Assembly (NCBI GenBank): GCA_050696075.1
Contig: JBOGUF010000025.1
Coordinates: 1-64,000, forward strand
DNA length: 64,000 nucleotides
Reading direction: 5' to 3'
Origin: JBOGUF01 sp050696075
GTDB taxonomy: Bacteria; Chloroflexota; Chloroflexia; Thermomicrobiales; UBA6265
Part shown: positions 54,238 through 63,015 of the stretch, piece after piece
How positions within the stretch are numbered: the stretch's first letter is position 1
How the letters are laid out: every line of letters begins with the position of its first letter
Translations under genes and position numbers: made by a program
Notes under the pieces: model-generated
Told to the model about the DNA's origin: nothing
What the model saw: the letters and a program-made list of their open reading frames with translations, nothing else
Database searches by the model: none

Positions 54238-55365
54238 TCAGTCGGCCGCGGCGACGACCGCGTTACTCAGTTGGGCCCAGCGGGCTGGCACGAATGGCCA
54301 GTGGTGATAGGTGGTGCGGTTGCCAAAGACGGCGAGCGCAAGGTCGCGTTCCGGGTCCGCCCAGACCAGCGTGCCGGCCGCGCCGAAATGGCAGAAGGTG
54401 CGCGGTGACGTCAAGTCACCGGTCCAATGACGGATTTTCGTCCCCTTGACCTCCCAGCCGAGTCCCCAATAGGCGCGTGGCCAGCGCAACTTCAGACTGC
54501 CGACGCCGCCCGGGACACCGCGCGCCTGGTCCAACGTCATCGCGCGCATGCTGGTCTCGGACAAGAAGCGCGGTCCGTTGGGCAGGAATGATCCGGCGAA
54601 TCGGGCCACGTCGCGGGCGGAGCCGAAAAGACCTCCCCACGGTAGGCCGAGGTTGCGCCAATAGGCGCTGTTGTACGCCTCCGTGTCGGTGCCAGGGCGC
54701 GCCGTATCGGCCACCCGCGCGATGCGGCCGTCGAGCGCCGGTCCGGGTCGGGCGACCAGATTGATGAGATTTGTCGGTTCGAAGATGCGATCCCAGGCCA
54801 GGTCCCACACATCGCGACCAGCGACGCTCCGCACCAAACGAGCGAGCATGCCGTACCCCGCGTTTGAATAGCGTAGTTCCGTGCCCGGCGCATTGAGGAG
54901 CGGCAAGCGGCCCATCGCGTCGATCAGGTCGTCCAGCGTCGGTTTCTTGGACATGCGGATCTGCTTAGGCGTGAGGTCCTCAGGGAGACCGGAGGTGTGG
55001 CACAACAGTTGGCGGATCGTGACTGCCGAACGGAAATGTCCGTCGCCGTCCGTATCGGTCGCGTCCAGGAATGCAGGCACGTAAGGGCCGAGCGGATCGT
55101 CTAATCCGAGTTGTCCGTCGTCAACCAGGCAAAGAACCACGGCGGCGACCACGGGTTTCGTAACCGACGCCAGCGCAAACAAGGTCGACTCGTCGACGGG
55201 AAGGCCGGGTTGGCCCTCGCCGGCATACCATTCGGCGGCGAGCTCGCCGCGGCGCCAGACGGCCGCGGCGGCGCCGTCGACGCCTTCTGGACCGATCCAG
55301 TCGTCGATCTGGCGAAGCGCATTCTCGAATCTGGTAACCAGACCCGGTCTCGATGAAGCGGTCAT
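54238..55365 (-). CDS. Beta-lactamase-family serine hydrolase
   Basis: 375 aa, class C beta-lactamase/esterase fold. The nucleophile motif is SVTK in FALASVTKPVVAA, the Tyr motif is YSN in LRYSNAGYGMLARLV, and the third box is HFGAAGTLVW. No signal peptide, so it acts in the cytoplasm, more likely as an esterase than a lactamase. ATG overlaps the stop of the CysQ-like gene (ATGA). Confidence 0.85.
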   Translation of the reverse strand: MTASSRPGLVTRFENALRQIDDWIGPEGVDGAAAAVWRRGELAAEWYAGEGQPGLPVDESTLFALASVTKPVVAAVVLCLVDDGQLGLDDPLGPYVPAFLDATDTDGDGHFRSAVTIRQLLCHTSGLPEDLTPKQIRMSKKPTLDDLIDAMGRLPLLNAPGTELRYSNAGYGMLARLVRSVAGRDVWDLAWDRIFEPTNLINLVARPGPALDGRIARVADTARPGTDTEAYNSAYWRNLGLPWGGLFGSARDVARFAGSFLPNGPRFLSETSMRAMTLDQARGVPGGVGSLKLRWPRAYWGLGWEVKGTKIRHWTGDLTSPRTFCHFGAAGTLVWADPERDLALAVFGNRTTYHHWPFVPARWAQLSNAVVAAAD

Positions 55366-56225
55366 GCGCGTCGCCAAAGCTCGGGCTCGATGGCCGCCAC
55401 AACGCGTTCATGGGTGCCGGGATCGACCGCCGCGACGAGCCCGCTGGTATTCCTCGGTGACGGTTTGTTGTAACGCAACAACTGGCCAGACAGGTCGGTC
55501 ACGCGGCCACCCGCTTCGTGAAGCACGAGATCGGTGACGGCGACGTCCCACTCCCAGCCCATCGATTCGGTTCCCGTCACGCCGAAACCGATCAAGGCGT
55601 CGTATCGGTTGCCCGGTGGGACGAAGGTCCGGGTGTAGATGCCGAGCTCCGAAATATCCGGCGGCTTGGCGCCGAGACGTTCGGCGACGCGCGACAAGAT
55701 CGGCATCGATGCTGGAGCGCCGAGCCAGAGCGACGTGACAAGGCGTGGCGGCGAGGCGGCCGGCAGCAGGCGCAGCGGTTGGCTCGCGCCGTCGCGTTCG
55801 ATAGAGGCGCCGCCGCCCTCGACTGCCGACAAGAGGAGCCCGGTGGTCGGTTGCAAGGAGACGCCGACAACTGGGCGGCCGGCGACGATCAGTGCGATGA
55901 GTACGTCGAACTCGCCCGTGCGATTGACGAATTGTTTGGTGCCGTCGATCGGGTCGACCAGCCAACAACGCGCCACATCGAGCCGCGCTGGATCATCCGC
56001 CCCTTCTTCGGTGAGGAGCACGTCGTCCGGGTATGAAGAGCGCAGCGCCTCGCGAATGATGCGATCGGCGGCAAGATCGGCGTCGGTGACCGGTGAGCCA
56101 TCGTGCTTGACATAGGACAATGCGGCCGATCGTTCGTAGAGATCGCGTACCACCGCACCGGCGCGCTTGGCGGCGTCGATGGCACAAACAAGCTCTGGGA
56201 CGTAGACTATTTCTTCGCGAATCAC
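55362..56225 (-). CDS. Inositol monophosphatase family protein, CysQ-like
   Basis: 287 aa. Metal motifs LLTEEGADD, WLVDPIDGTKQFVNRTGEF and WEWDVAVTDLVLHEAGGRVT are complete. The pattern fits 3'(2'),5'-bisphosphate nucleotidases that remove PAP, or inositol monophosphatases; sequence alone does not decide. GTG 56225 has AAGGAG 10 bp upstream. Coupled to the serine hydrolase by a 4-bp overlap. Confidence 0.85.
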   Translation of the reverse strand: MIREEIVYVPELVCAIDAAKRAGAVVRDLYERSAALSYVKHDGSPVTDADLAADRIIREALRSSYPDDVLLTEEGADDPARLDVARCWLVDPIDGTKQFVNRTGEFDVLIALIVAGRPVVGVSLQPTTGLLLSAVEGGGASIERDGASQPLRLLPAASPPRLVTSLWLGAPASMPILSRVAERLGAKPPDISELGIYTRTFVPPGNRYDALIGFGVTGTESMGWEWDVAVTDLVLHEAGGRVTDLSGQLLRYNKPSPRNTSGLVAAVDPGTHERVVAAIEPELWRRA

Positions 56226-56662
56226 ACCGGGCTCGCTCCTTTCATAACGCTGGCACGTTTCTTGGGACTATACAGCAGCGTTGCTGAGATGCTGAGCGGG
56301 GTAGAATCTTGGCTGAGGTTTCGTCAGCGCGCGCAACAGGGTACAATCGGCGCGGTTCGTTGCGAACGAGCCACCATTGGCGGTGGCAAGCGATGTGCGG
56401 AAGTTCCGCGCTAGGGCGAGCGCTCCCGGCATACGCCGGCTGGCAATGTGGAGGTCACTCGGGCCTTTTCCAACTCGTGCCGGGCTTGGACGGTGGAAAG
56501 GTAATTGCGGTCACAAGGCAGAGATGCGAAAACTGACCGCGCATTACCCTTGGCGAAAACGTCGTGGTTCGGTATGGTGATGGGGTTCACGTTGCTCGGC
56601 GTGGTGGGGCGTCACTTAGGCGCGCGTCCGGAGCACCAGTTGTAAGAACGGAGGGGGAAACC
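56226..56662. other. Intergenic region with an inverted repeat
   Basis: No gene supported in 437 bp. It must hold promoters for the divergent neighbours. An imperfect inverted repeat at 56501-56547 (GTAAT and GCGGTCA pairing with TGACCGC and ATTAC, loop about 20) lies about 115 bp before the cupredoxin gene and could be a leader hairpin or operator. Confidence 0.4.
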
Positions 56663-57325
56663 GTGTCGAACCCAACAAGCAGCGGGTTCCAGACGGGTCG
56701 GCGATGGATGATGATCGTCGCCATGCTCGCAATTGGCGCGATGCTCCTTGCGGCGTGTGGCGGCGACGATGACGACGACGACGAGGAGCCGACGGCTCCG
56801 CCGGCGACCGAAGCGCCGGCCGACGAATCGCCGACGGCGGCGCCTGACGAAGCCACACCGGCCGCGTCCCCGATGGCGTCTCCAATGGCCTCTCCTGTCG
56901 CGTCGCCAGTAGCATCCCCAGTCGCCTCGCCGGTTGCGTCGCCAGTGGCTCCAGTGGAGATGGAGGAGGCGACGCCAGACGTTGCTCCGGCAGTCTCGCC
57001 GGCCGCGTCCCCTGCCGCTTCACCCGCGGCTTCGCCCGCCGCGTCGCCGGGGGCAGAGTCGGCGATCACGGTTGATATGGTGGACATCGCCTTCAACCCG
57101 GAGGCGTTCTCGATCGCGGCCAACACGGATGTCCAGGTGAGGCTCACCAACTCCGGCGTGACGGTGCATGACTTCGTCGTCGAGGAACTCGGCATCGACG
57201 AGGAGCTCGATCCGGGTGAGGAAACGACGATCACGATCAACGCCGCGGCCGGTGAGTACGAGTACATCTGCAGTCAGCTTGGTCACCTCGAGGCCGGGAT
57301 GGTGGGCACGATGACGGTCGGATAG
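56663..57325 (+). CDS. Cupredoxin lipoprotein with Ala-Ser-Pro linker
   Basis: 220 aa. Lipobox LLAAC with Cys32, then an acidic stretch and a linker of repeated ASP(V/M) units, then a plastocyanin-like domain (about 133-220). Type 1 copper ligands are visible: His169 (VHDFVVE), Cys203 (YICSQ), His208 and Met213 (GHLEAGM). Electron carrier outside the membrane by family knowledge; partners unknown. GTG 56663 follows GGAGGGGG. Confidence 0.88.
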   Translation: MSNPTSSGFQTGRRWMMIVAMLAIGAMLLAACGGDDDDDDEEPTAPPATEAPADESPTAAPDEATPAASPMASPMASPVASPVASPVASPVASPVAPVEMEEATPDVAPAVSPAASPAASPAASPAASPGAESAITVDMVDIAFNPEAFSIAANTDVQVRLTNSGVTVHDFVVEELGIDEELDPGEETTITINAAAGEYEYICSQLGHLEAGMVGTMTVG

Positions 57326-57390
57326 GTTGCGACGTCGGTGACCGGTGCTCGCGTGGCGGCGCTGTCCCCGAAGCGTGAAACAGTCCTAAG

Positions 57391-57426
57391 ACGGGGCCGG
57401 CGCGCCGTGGCGATCGCCGGCCCCGT
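57391..57426. terminator. Strong hairpin between two cupredoxin genes
   Basis: ACGGGGCCGGCG (57391-57402) pairs perfectly with CGCCGGCCCCGT (57415-57426) around a 12-base loop, 66 bp after the first cupredoxin stop. There is no T run. Confidence 0.65.
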
Positions 57427-57446
57427 TGCGTGAACGAGGTGGGTTT

Positions 57447-58031
57447 GTGGGAAGGTCGGTGGGACGTACTGCCCGGCTGATGATCGTCGCGCTCGGCTGT
57501 CTGCTCGCGGTCGTCGCGTGCGGAGGTGACGACGACGAAGCAAACCCGACGGCGACGGCAGAGTCGGAGATGACGGCCACCCCGGCGATCGACGAACCTG
57601 TGAGCGCGTCACCCCCCGCGCTCCCTGTAACGCCGGCCGCGGCCAGCCCGGTCGTCTCCGATGCGATGGCCTCGCCGGCGGCTGGTGGCGAAGGCACGCC
57701 GCTGGCGGAGGCCCTCGGCGCGACGGTGGTTCTTACCGACTATCGCATCGGCCTCTTTCAATCGACCTTCATCGTTGGACAACCCTACACATTCGTCGTC
57801 GAAAACAATGGCAGCGAGGCGCACGCGTTTGTCATCGAGCCGAAGGGGGCGGACAATCAGCCACTCGAGTCAAACGGGCGTCGAGCCGAAATCGTTGACG
57901 TGCCGGCTGGGGGCCTGGCGACGTTAACCTGGACCTTCGATGAGCCGGGCGAATACCAACTCGCCTGTCACCGTGACGGTCACCACGAACGCGGTATGGT
58001 GCAGGACGCCATCGTGGTTGCGGCGGACTAG
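57447..58031 (+). CDS. Second cupredoxin lipoprotein
   Basis: About 194 aa. Signal and lipobox LLAVVACGG, a Thr/Ala/Pro-rich linker, then a cupredoxin domain with ligands in EAHAFVIE, Cys174 (YQLACHRDGHH), His179 and Met184. It is a diverged paralogue of the preceding gene, with a longer loop around the second strand pair. GTG 57447 is favoured; an upstream TTG (57426) lies in the terminator stem. Confidence 0.85.
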   Translation: MGRSVGRTARLMIVALGCLLAVVACGGDDDEANPTATAESEMTATPAIDEPVSASPPALPVTPAAASPVVSDAMASPAAGGEGTPLAEALGATVVLTDYRIGLFQSTFIVGQPYTFVVENNGSEAHAFVIEPKGADNQPLESNGRRAEIVDVPAGGLATLTWTFDEPGEYQLACHRDGHHERGMVQDAIVVAAD

Positions 58032-58065
58032 CGCACGCCTGGGCGAGACGCGTTGCATCGCATTC

Positions 58066-58902
58066 TCACCGTTTGATGCCGGTGCCTTCCCTCGGGTCGC
58101 TTCGGATCTCACGGACGTATTCGCGGAAGGCTTCCGGTCCTTCGCGATACGCCGCGGCGAGCTCGTTTTCGCCGTAGTCCGTCCCGAACGCGAAGCGCTT
58201 GCCGTTCTCGCCGTAGGCGGCAATCCACCACTCCGCTTCGGCGGCGTGGGCGGCGACCTCCTCATCGAGCTGAACGCCGTTCGGCAGTTCTTCGCAGTCT
58301 TGTTGTACGTCACATGATTCGCCGGTAATGGCGCGTTCGACGTGGATTGATTCGTGGACGAGCATGGCGGCGAGCACGTCGGCTTGTCGTGAGCTGAGGT
58401 AGCCATCGTCGAGCGTGATCGTGCTCTGGATCCATGCTCCCGACACGGTCCGCCACGACGTGGCGAAGCCACCGTTGTACGGAATGTCCTCCACGGCAAC
58501 GCAGACGTCGTTGTCCACCAGCATTTCGTAGAGGTCGAAACCATCAGCCGTGCCGCGCATAAGCGCGAAGGCCCGAATCAACGGCGGCACATGCCGTTCT
58601 TCGACGCCGGCGCAGATTGGATGAGGACCGGCGGTTGCCGGAGCGGGTGCGAAGTGCGGCGACTCGTTGATCTCGTCGACCAGGATACGGCTCGTCGCTT
58701 CGATCCGCGCGGCAGAGGGTGATGTGAACAGCTCGATGACGCCCGGATTCCGGACGGAAAAGAGCATTGCCAGGGCGATGTTGGCCACCATGGCGATGAG
58801 ACACAGGGCCATCGCGGCTTGCACGGCGCCAGGCGCGGATGAACGCGCCGGCGACAGTGGGTTGTACTGGCTCAACTTTTCCTCAACGGCGAGTTGATTC
58901 AT
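58066..58902 (-). CDS. Membrane-anchored HExxH protein, putative metallopeptidase
   Basis: 278 aa. One N-terminal membrane segment (about 27-50), then a domain with His183-Glu184-Ser-Ile-His187 (LVHESIHVERA) and, about 27 residues on, EEVAAHAAEAEW, which could give the third ligand. Two Cys pairs (near 97/134 and 197/203) suggest an extracytoplasmic fold with disulfides. I do not recognise the family. ATG 58902 starts the membrane segment cleanly. Confidence 0.65.
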   Translation of the reverse strand: MNQLAVEEKLSQYNPLSPARSSAPGAVQAAMALCLIAMVANIALAMLFSVRNPGVIELFTSPSAARIEATSRILVDEINESPHFAPAPATAGPHPICAGVEERHVPPLIRAFALMRGTADGFDLYEMLVDNDVCVAVEDIPYNGGFATSWRTVSGAWIQSTITLDDGYLSSRQADVLAAMLVHESIHVERAITGESCDVQQDCEELPNGVQLDEEVAAHAAEAEWWIAAYGENGKRFAFGTDYGENELAAAYREGPEAFREYVREIRSDPREGTGIKR

Positions 58903-59052
58903 AACCGGATGATAGCTGACGCGAGCGTTGTCGGGCGGGACGAAGCGCACGTCGCACCTTTGACGAGCGATACAATGCGCTGATGACGGCAGGTCAGGTC
59001 GATCGGGCAGACGCCGAGCGCGCGGCGTGGCGAGGTTGCGGTGGGAGAGCGG

Positions 59053-60060
59053 ATGGGGGAGCGGTCGTGGGATTTCGGCCTTGACCCTGGGCAGACCTTT
59101 GAGCCGGATCAGTTAGACGAAGCGACATTCGATCGGTCATTGCCGCATGTGATGACCGCGCTTGGACCGGTCGATCCGAATGAGCTCGGCGTCACGTTGC
59201 ACCACGAATATGTCGTTGGGCAACCATCCGAGGATCGCGACGAATCGGAACTCGACGATCCGTATCGTGCCCTGAGCGCTTTAGAGGAGTTTTACCACGC
59301 CGGCGGGCGCACGATCGTCGATCTGTCGACGATCGACTACGGGCGAGACGCGGAGGCGATCAAGTGGATCGCCGCGCGATCGCCGGTCAACCTCGTGGTC
59401 GTGACCGGACACCACGGGGACCAATTCGCTACACCACATCTTGAAGAGCGTATGGTCGAGGAGATCGCGGCGGAGAGCGTGACCGAGATCTCCAAGGGTA
59501 TGGGAACCACCGACGTGTGCGCCGGTGTGATCTTGGTGGGAACGAGTCCGAACCGGATCACGGCGGTCGAGGAGCGCGTCTTACGCGCGGCGGCCTGGGC
59601 GCAGCGCGAGACGGGGGCGCCGATATCGATCCTCACCCACGGTGGCACGATGGCGATCGAACAACTGTCCATTCTCCGCGAGGAGGGTGCGGAAGCCTCC
59701 CGCATCATCGTCGGTCGGATGGATCGGAAGCTGGACCTGGCGTCGCTATCGCGCGTGCTCGAAACGGGCGCGTTCGTTTCGTTTGACCAGATCTCGACTT
59801 CTCAATACGCGCGGGACGAGGAGCGGGCGGCAATGGCCAAGCAACTGGTCGATGCCGGGTATATCGATCAACTCGTGTTGTCCGGGAGCCTAACCCCAAA
59901 GTTAACGTCTGGAGGTGTGTCTGGTTGGACGTACGTGATCGAAGGATTCCCATTGATGCTGATGGAGCAGGGGATGGAGGCGGCGGACGTCCGCCGGCTG
60001 CTGGTGGAGAATCCGGCGCGGGCGTTGACGACGCGGCCGCCATCACGACATATCCCATGA
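59053..60060 (+). CDS. Phosphotriesterase-family homologue lacking metal ligands
   Basis: 335 aa, whole-length match to phosphotriesterase-related TIM barrels: ALGPVDPNELGVTLHHEY, AGGRTIVDLSTIDYGRDAEA, ERVLRAAAWAQRETGAPISI, HGGTMAIEQLSILREEGAEA. Metal ligands are mostly lost: HxH is His51-Glu-Tyr53, the bridging Lys is Leu161 (GVILVG), GHxDR is GRMDR (Arg222), and the SHD Asp is Ser279 (LSGSL). Only His51 and His196 remain. It is probably not a hydrolase. It shares an ATGA overlap with the HAD gene. Confidence 0.75.
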   Translation: MGERSWDFGLDPGQTFEPDQLDEATFDRSLPHVMTALGPVDPNELGVTLHHEYVVGQPSEDRDESELDDPYRALSALEEFYHAGGRTIVDLSTIDYGRDAEAIKWIAARSPVNLVVVTGHHGDQFATPHLEERMVEEIAAESVTEISKGMGTTDVCAGVILVGTSPNRITAVEERVLRAAAWAQRETGAPISILTHGGTMAIEQLSILREEGAEASRIIVGRMDRKLDLASLSRVLETGAFVSFDQISTSQYARDEERAAMAKQLVDAGYIDQLVLSGSLTPKLTSGGVSGWTYVIEGFPLMLMEQGMEAADVRRLLVENPARALTTRPPSRHIP

Positions 60061-60770
60061 GAGGCAACGAGGCACGGACCGCTCTGATCGAGGCGTTGAT
60101 CTTTGACATGGACGGCTTGCTGGTCGATAGCGAGTCGCTGGCAGAGACGGCGATGCATCGCTTTCTGTCGGTCCATGGCGTCGCGATGCGGCCTGACGTC
60201 CAGGCCCAGCTTTTGGGCCGGAGGTTGCCGGAGGCGATTGCACTGGTCGCCGACGCGTATGCGCTCGCTGCCCCCCGCGAAGAGTTGATCCGATCGTACG
60301 ATGAGCTGCGTCTGTCGGCGCTGCGCGGTCACGTGAAACCGATGCCGGGTGCTGCCGAAATCGTCGCGTTCGGTCGGGACGCGGGATTGCGCCTCGCGCT
60401 GGCGACATCGGGGATGCGGCATCATGCCGACCTTTCGCTGACTGAAACGGGATTAGCTGGTAACTTCGAGGTCGAGGTCACCGGCGACGACGTCGAGCGT
60501 GGCAAACCGGCGCCGGATCTCTTTCTGCTCGCGGCCGCGCGTCTCGAAGTGGAGCCGGCGTCGTGTGTTGTCTTCGAGGATGCGCCGCCAGGGGTTGTGG
60601 CCGCGGTTGCGGCCGGAATGCGCGTCGTTGCCGTGCCGAATGAGAAGAGTCGGGCGATGGCGTTTCCGGTTGCAGCGGATGCGGTGCTTCCTGACCTGCA
60701 CGCCGCGATCGGGTGGTTACGAGCGCACGGGATTGGCGGCAATGGGCCGGCTGCCTCATCGCGGGCGTGA
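60057..60770 (+). CDS. HAD-family phosphatase (beta-phosphoglucomutase-like)
   Basis: 237 aa. Nucleophile motif FDMDGLLVDSE, motif II LALATSG, motif III Lys in ERGKPAPDLFL, motif IV VVFEDAPPGVVAA. Helical cap of the beta-phosphoglucomutase/phosphatase group. Sugar phosphate substrate likely, identity unknown. Start ATG overlaps the previous stop by 4 bp. Confidence 0.88.
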   Translation: MRGNEARTALIEALIFDMDGLLVDSESLAETAMHRFLSVHGVAMRPDVQAQLLGRRLPEAIALVADAYALAAPREELIRSYDELRLSALRGHVKPMPGAAEIVAFGRDAGLRLALATSGMRHHADLSLTETGLAGNFEVEVTGDDVERGKPAPDLFLLAAARLEVEPASCVVFEDAPPGVVAAVAAGMRVVAVPNEKSRAMAFPVAADAVLPDLHAAIGWLRAHGIGGNGPAASSRA

Positions 60771-60874
60771 TCGCCTGGCGCTCTGCCTAATGCGTGCGCT
60801 TCGAGACCGGGTAAGATTTGCATAACGATCGCACCGTGACGCCGTCGGTGGCTGGGTAGAGGAGGGGAAACGGA

Positions 60875-61120
60875 ATGACACTGCGCGTCTACCTGGCCGC
60901 GGGCCGGTTGGCCGCGGGAGCGCCGCAGCCGGGCGACCTTCCGGCCGAACGGGTGTTCATCCATGCATCGGACGTGCCGGAATTCTGGGTCGAGACGGAG
61001 AGCAACGCCGTGCCCGATGTCGGTCGCGCGGTGGCGTTCGCCTTCGTACGCCCACTTGACATAGGCGTCGACCGCATCGTGGGGACGGTCGAGCGCAAGG
61101 TGAGCAAGCGCGCTCGTTAA
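60875..61120 (+). CDS. Small hypothetical protein
   Basis: 81 aa, no membrane segment. A beta-strand-rich pattern (RVFIHASDVPEFWVE, AVAFAFVRPLDIGVDRIVGT) and a basic end. No family recognised. Strong ribosome-binding site AGGAGGGG 7 bp before ATG 60875 supports translation. Confidence 0.65.
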   Translation: MTLRVYLAAGRLAAGAPQPGDLPAERVFIHASDVPEFWVETESNAVPDVGRAVAFAFVRPLDIGVDRIVGTVERKVSKRAR

Positions 61121-61169
61121 CGAGCGTGCCGTCGCGCGGCCGCGGTCATTGACGAAAGCAGGGTCGTGT

Positions 61170-62435
61170 GTGAGCGGATCATCGGTCGATCTGGTCGTCG
61201 TCGGCGCCGGTGCGGCGGGTCTGGGTGCGGCGCGACGGGCGAGCGAGCTCGGACTGGACTTCGTGGTCGTCGAAGCGATGCCACGCATCGGTGGGCGGGC
61301 GCACACCACCACCGAACCGTTCGGTGTGCCTTGGGATCACGGTTGCCATTGGTTGCACTCGGCCAGCATCAATCCGTTGCGGGCGCTGGCCGACGACTAC
61401 GGCTTTCGCTACTTGCGGACCCCGGTGCCGTGGCATGTTCATCTGGGATGTCGATGGGCGACCGCGGAGGAAGACGTCGAAATCGATAGCTACCTCGATG
61501 AGAGCTTCGACCGGATCGAGAAGGCGGGCACGGCCGGGCAGGACGTGCCGTTCGGAACGGTCATCGACCGTTCAAGCCGATGGTTGGCACAGCTCGAGGC
61601 GGTGGTCAGCGCGGAATGGGGCGTCGGCATCGATGAAGCTTCGACGCTCGATGCGGCCGCGTACCGTGATACGGATGAGAACTGGCCGGTACAAGACGGA
61701 TATGGCGCGTTGCTCGCGCGGCATGCGGACGGGGTTCCGGTGGAGCTATCCACGCGAGTGGACCGGATTGAATGGGGCGGCCGTCGCGTGACAGTCGAGA
61801 CGACTCGAGGAACGCTCGATGCGAGCGCGGTGATCGTAACGGTCTCCACGCCGGCGCTCGCGGCCGGGATCATTGCGTTTTCGCCAGCATTGCCGATCTG
61901 GAAACAGGAGGCATTCGACATGGTGCCGCTCGGCAACGCGAACAAGATCGCGTTCCGGATCGAGGGCGGACTGGACGGGATCGAAGGCCACACCAATGTG
62001 CTGGCGCAAATCGACGAGACCTCGACGATCAGCTTTCAGCTCCGTCCCTTTGACACGGACATCGCCAGTGGCTATCTCAGCGGACCGATTTGCGGCGAAT
62101 TGGAGCAGGCGGGGGAGGCGGTCATGTTGGACGTCGCCTTGACCGCGTTGGGATCGGTGCTCGGCAGCGACGTCAAGAAGCGAGTGGTCGCGTCTGTATG
62201 TACGCGCTGGGGGAGTGAGCCGACGATTCAAGGAGCCTACGCCGCCGCACGGCCGGGTTTCGCGCATCGACGCGCGGACCTCGGACAACCGTTGGCCGAT
62301 CGACTCTTTTTTGCCGGTGAGGCCACGTCACCCGAGTTTTTCTCGACGTGTCACGGCGCGTATCTGACGGGAATCGCGGCGGCAGACGCGGTGGCAGCGG
62401 TGCAGATGAAGATGGCGTTGAAGAGACCGGCGTGA
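61170..62435 (+). CDS. FAD-dependent amine oxidase-type flavoprotein
   Basis: About 421 aa. The FAD-binding GxGxxG is VVVGAGAAGLGAARRA; GG-motif GGRAHTTTEPFGVPWDHGCH; C-terminal flavin segment RLFFAGEATSPEFFSTCHGA then YLTGIAAAD. It belongs to the monoamine/polyamine oxidase group; the substrate is unknown. GTG 61170 gives the normal N-terminus just before the FAD motif; TTG 61149 is the alternative. Confidence 0.88.
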   Translation: MSGSSVDLVVVGAGAAGLGAARRASELGLDFVVVEAMPRIGGRAHTTTEPFGVPWDHGCHWLHSASINPLRALADDYGFRYLRTPVPWHVHLGCRWATAEEDVEIDSYLDESFDRIEKAGTAGQDVPFGTVIDRSSRWLAQLEAVVSAEWGVGIDEASTLDAAAYRDTDENWPVQDGYGALLARHADGVPVELSTRVDRIEWGGRRVTVETTRGTLDASAVIVTVSTPALAAGIIAFSPALPIWKQEAFDMVPLGNANKIAFRIEGGLDGIEGHTNVLAQIDETSTISFQLRPFDTDIASGYLSGPICGELEQAGEAVMLDVALTALGSVLGSDVKKRVVASVCTRWGSEPTIQGAYAAARPGFAHRRADLGQPLADRLFFAGEATSPEFFSTCHGAYLTGIAAADAVAAVQMKMALKRPA

Positions 62436-62480
62436 GCGGAGGACCGAACCACTCGGTTTCCAAACGTGACCCCTTTGGGA

Positions 62481-62927
62481 TCAGGCGCGTAGCCGATCTT
62501 CGACGTACCCGAGGATGACCCCATACGCGACGTGGCGCCCGATCGACTGTAGGAAGGCGGTGGGCGTCGCGTACCGATCGAGAACCTGATCTCGAATCGC
62601 CGGGTGATGCTGCTCGAACTTGGCCAAGGAATAGAGCAGGGTGTTCTCAAGGTTGGCGAAGATGGCGCCGCGCAGCCAACCCGGTCCAGGCAGGTATCGA
62701 CGCCCGACAAGCGAGTAGGCCACACCGAGTGCCGCGCCGTTTGCCACATGCACCAGCGCACCGACCCGCCGGGCCACGTCGGCATCCCGCACGAGGGGGT
62801 AGCCGAGCAGAATGAGATCGTCGGTGTTCGAGTCGACGAGCGCCAAATCCGCCTTCATCGCGGCGATATAACCGATCGCCGCCGCCGTGCCGGCGATTGC
62901 ACCAGCCGCGATTTCTCTTGGGATCAC
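62481..62927 (-). CDS. Small conserved-looking membrane protein
   Basis: 148 aa. N-terminal hydrophobic segment (IAAGAIAGTAAAIGYIAAMK), a central Gly-rich segment (ALVHVANGAALGVAYSLVG) and a further hydrophobic stretch near the C-terminus (HVAYGVILGYVE). No family assigned. AAGGAGG 6 bp before GTG 62927 is a strong ribosome-binding site. Confidence 0.72.
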   Translation of the reverse strand: MIPREIAAGAIAGTAAAIGYIAAMKADLALVDSNTDDLILLGYPLVRDADVARRVGALVHVANGAALGVAYSLVGRRYLPGPGWLRGAIFANLENTLLYSLAKFEQHHPAIRDQVLDRYATPTAFLQSIGRHVAYGVILGYVEDRLRA

Positions 62928-63015
62928 GGATTACCCTCCTTGCCATCCAATGCCGCGGGTATCTCAGAGGGAACCCGGGCGCAAGAGCCGTTCCTGCCGC
63001 GCCGCGAGATGTAGC

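Noticed and set aside
56226..56662. Riboswitch before the cupredoxin gene
   Set aside because: An inverted repeat exists, but no known aptamer core was recognisable.
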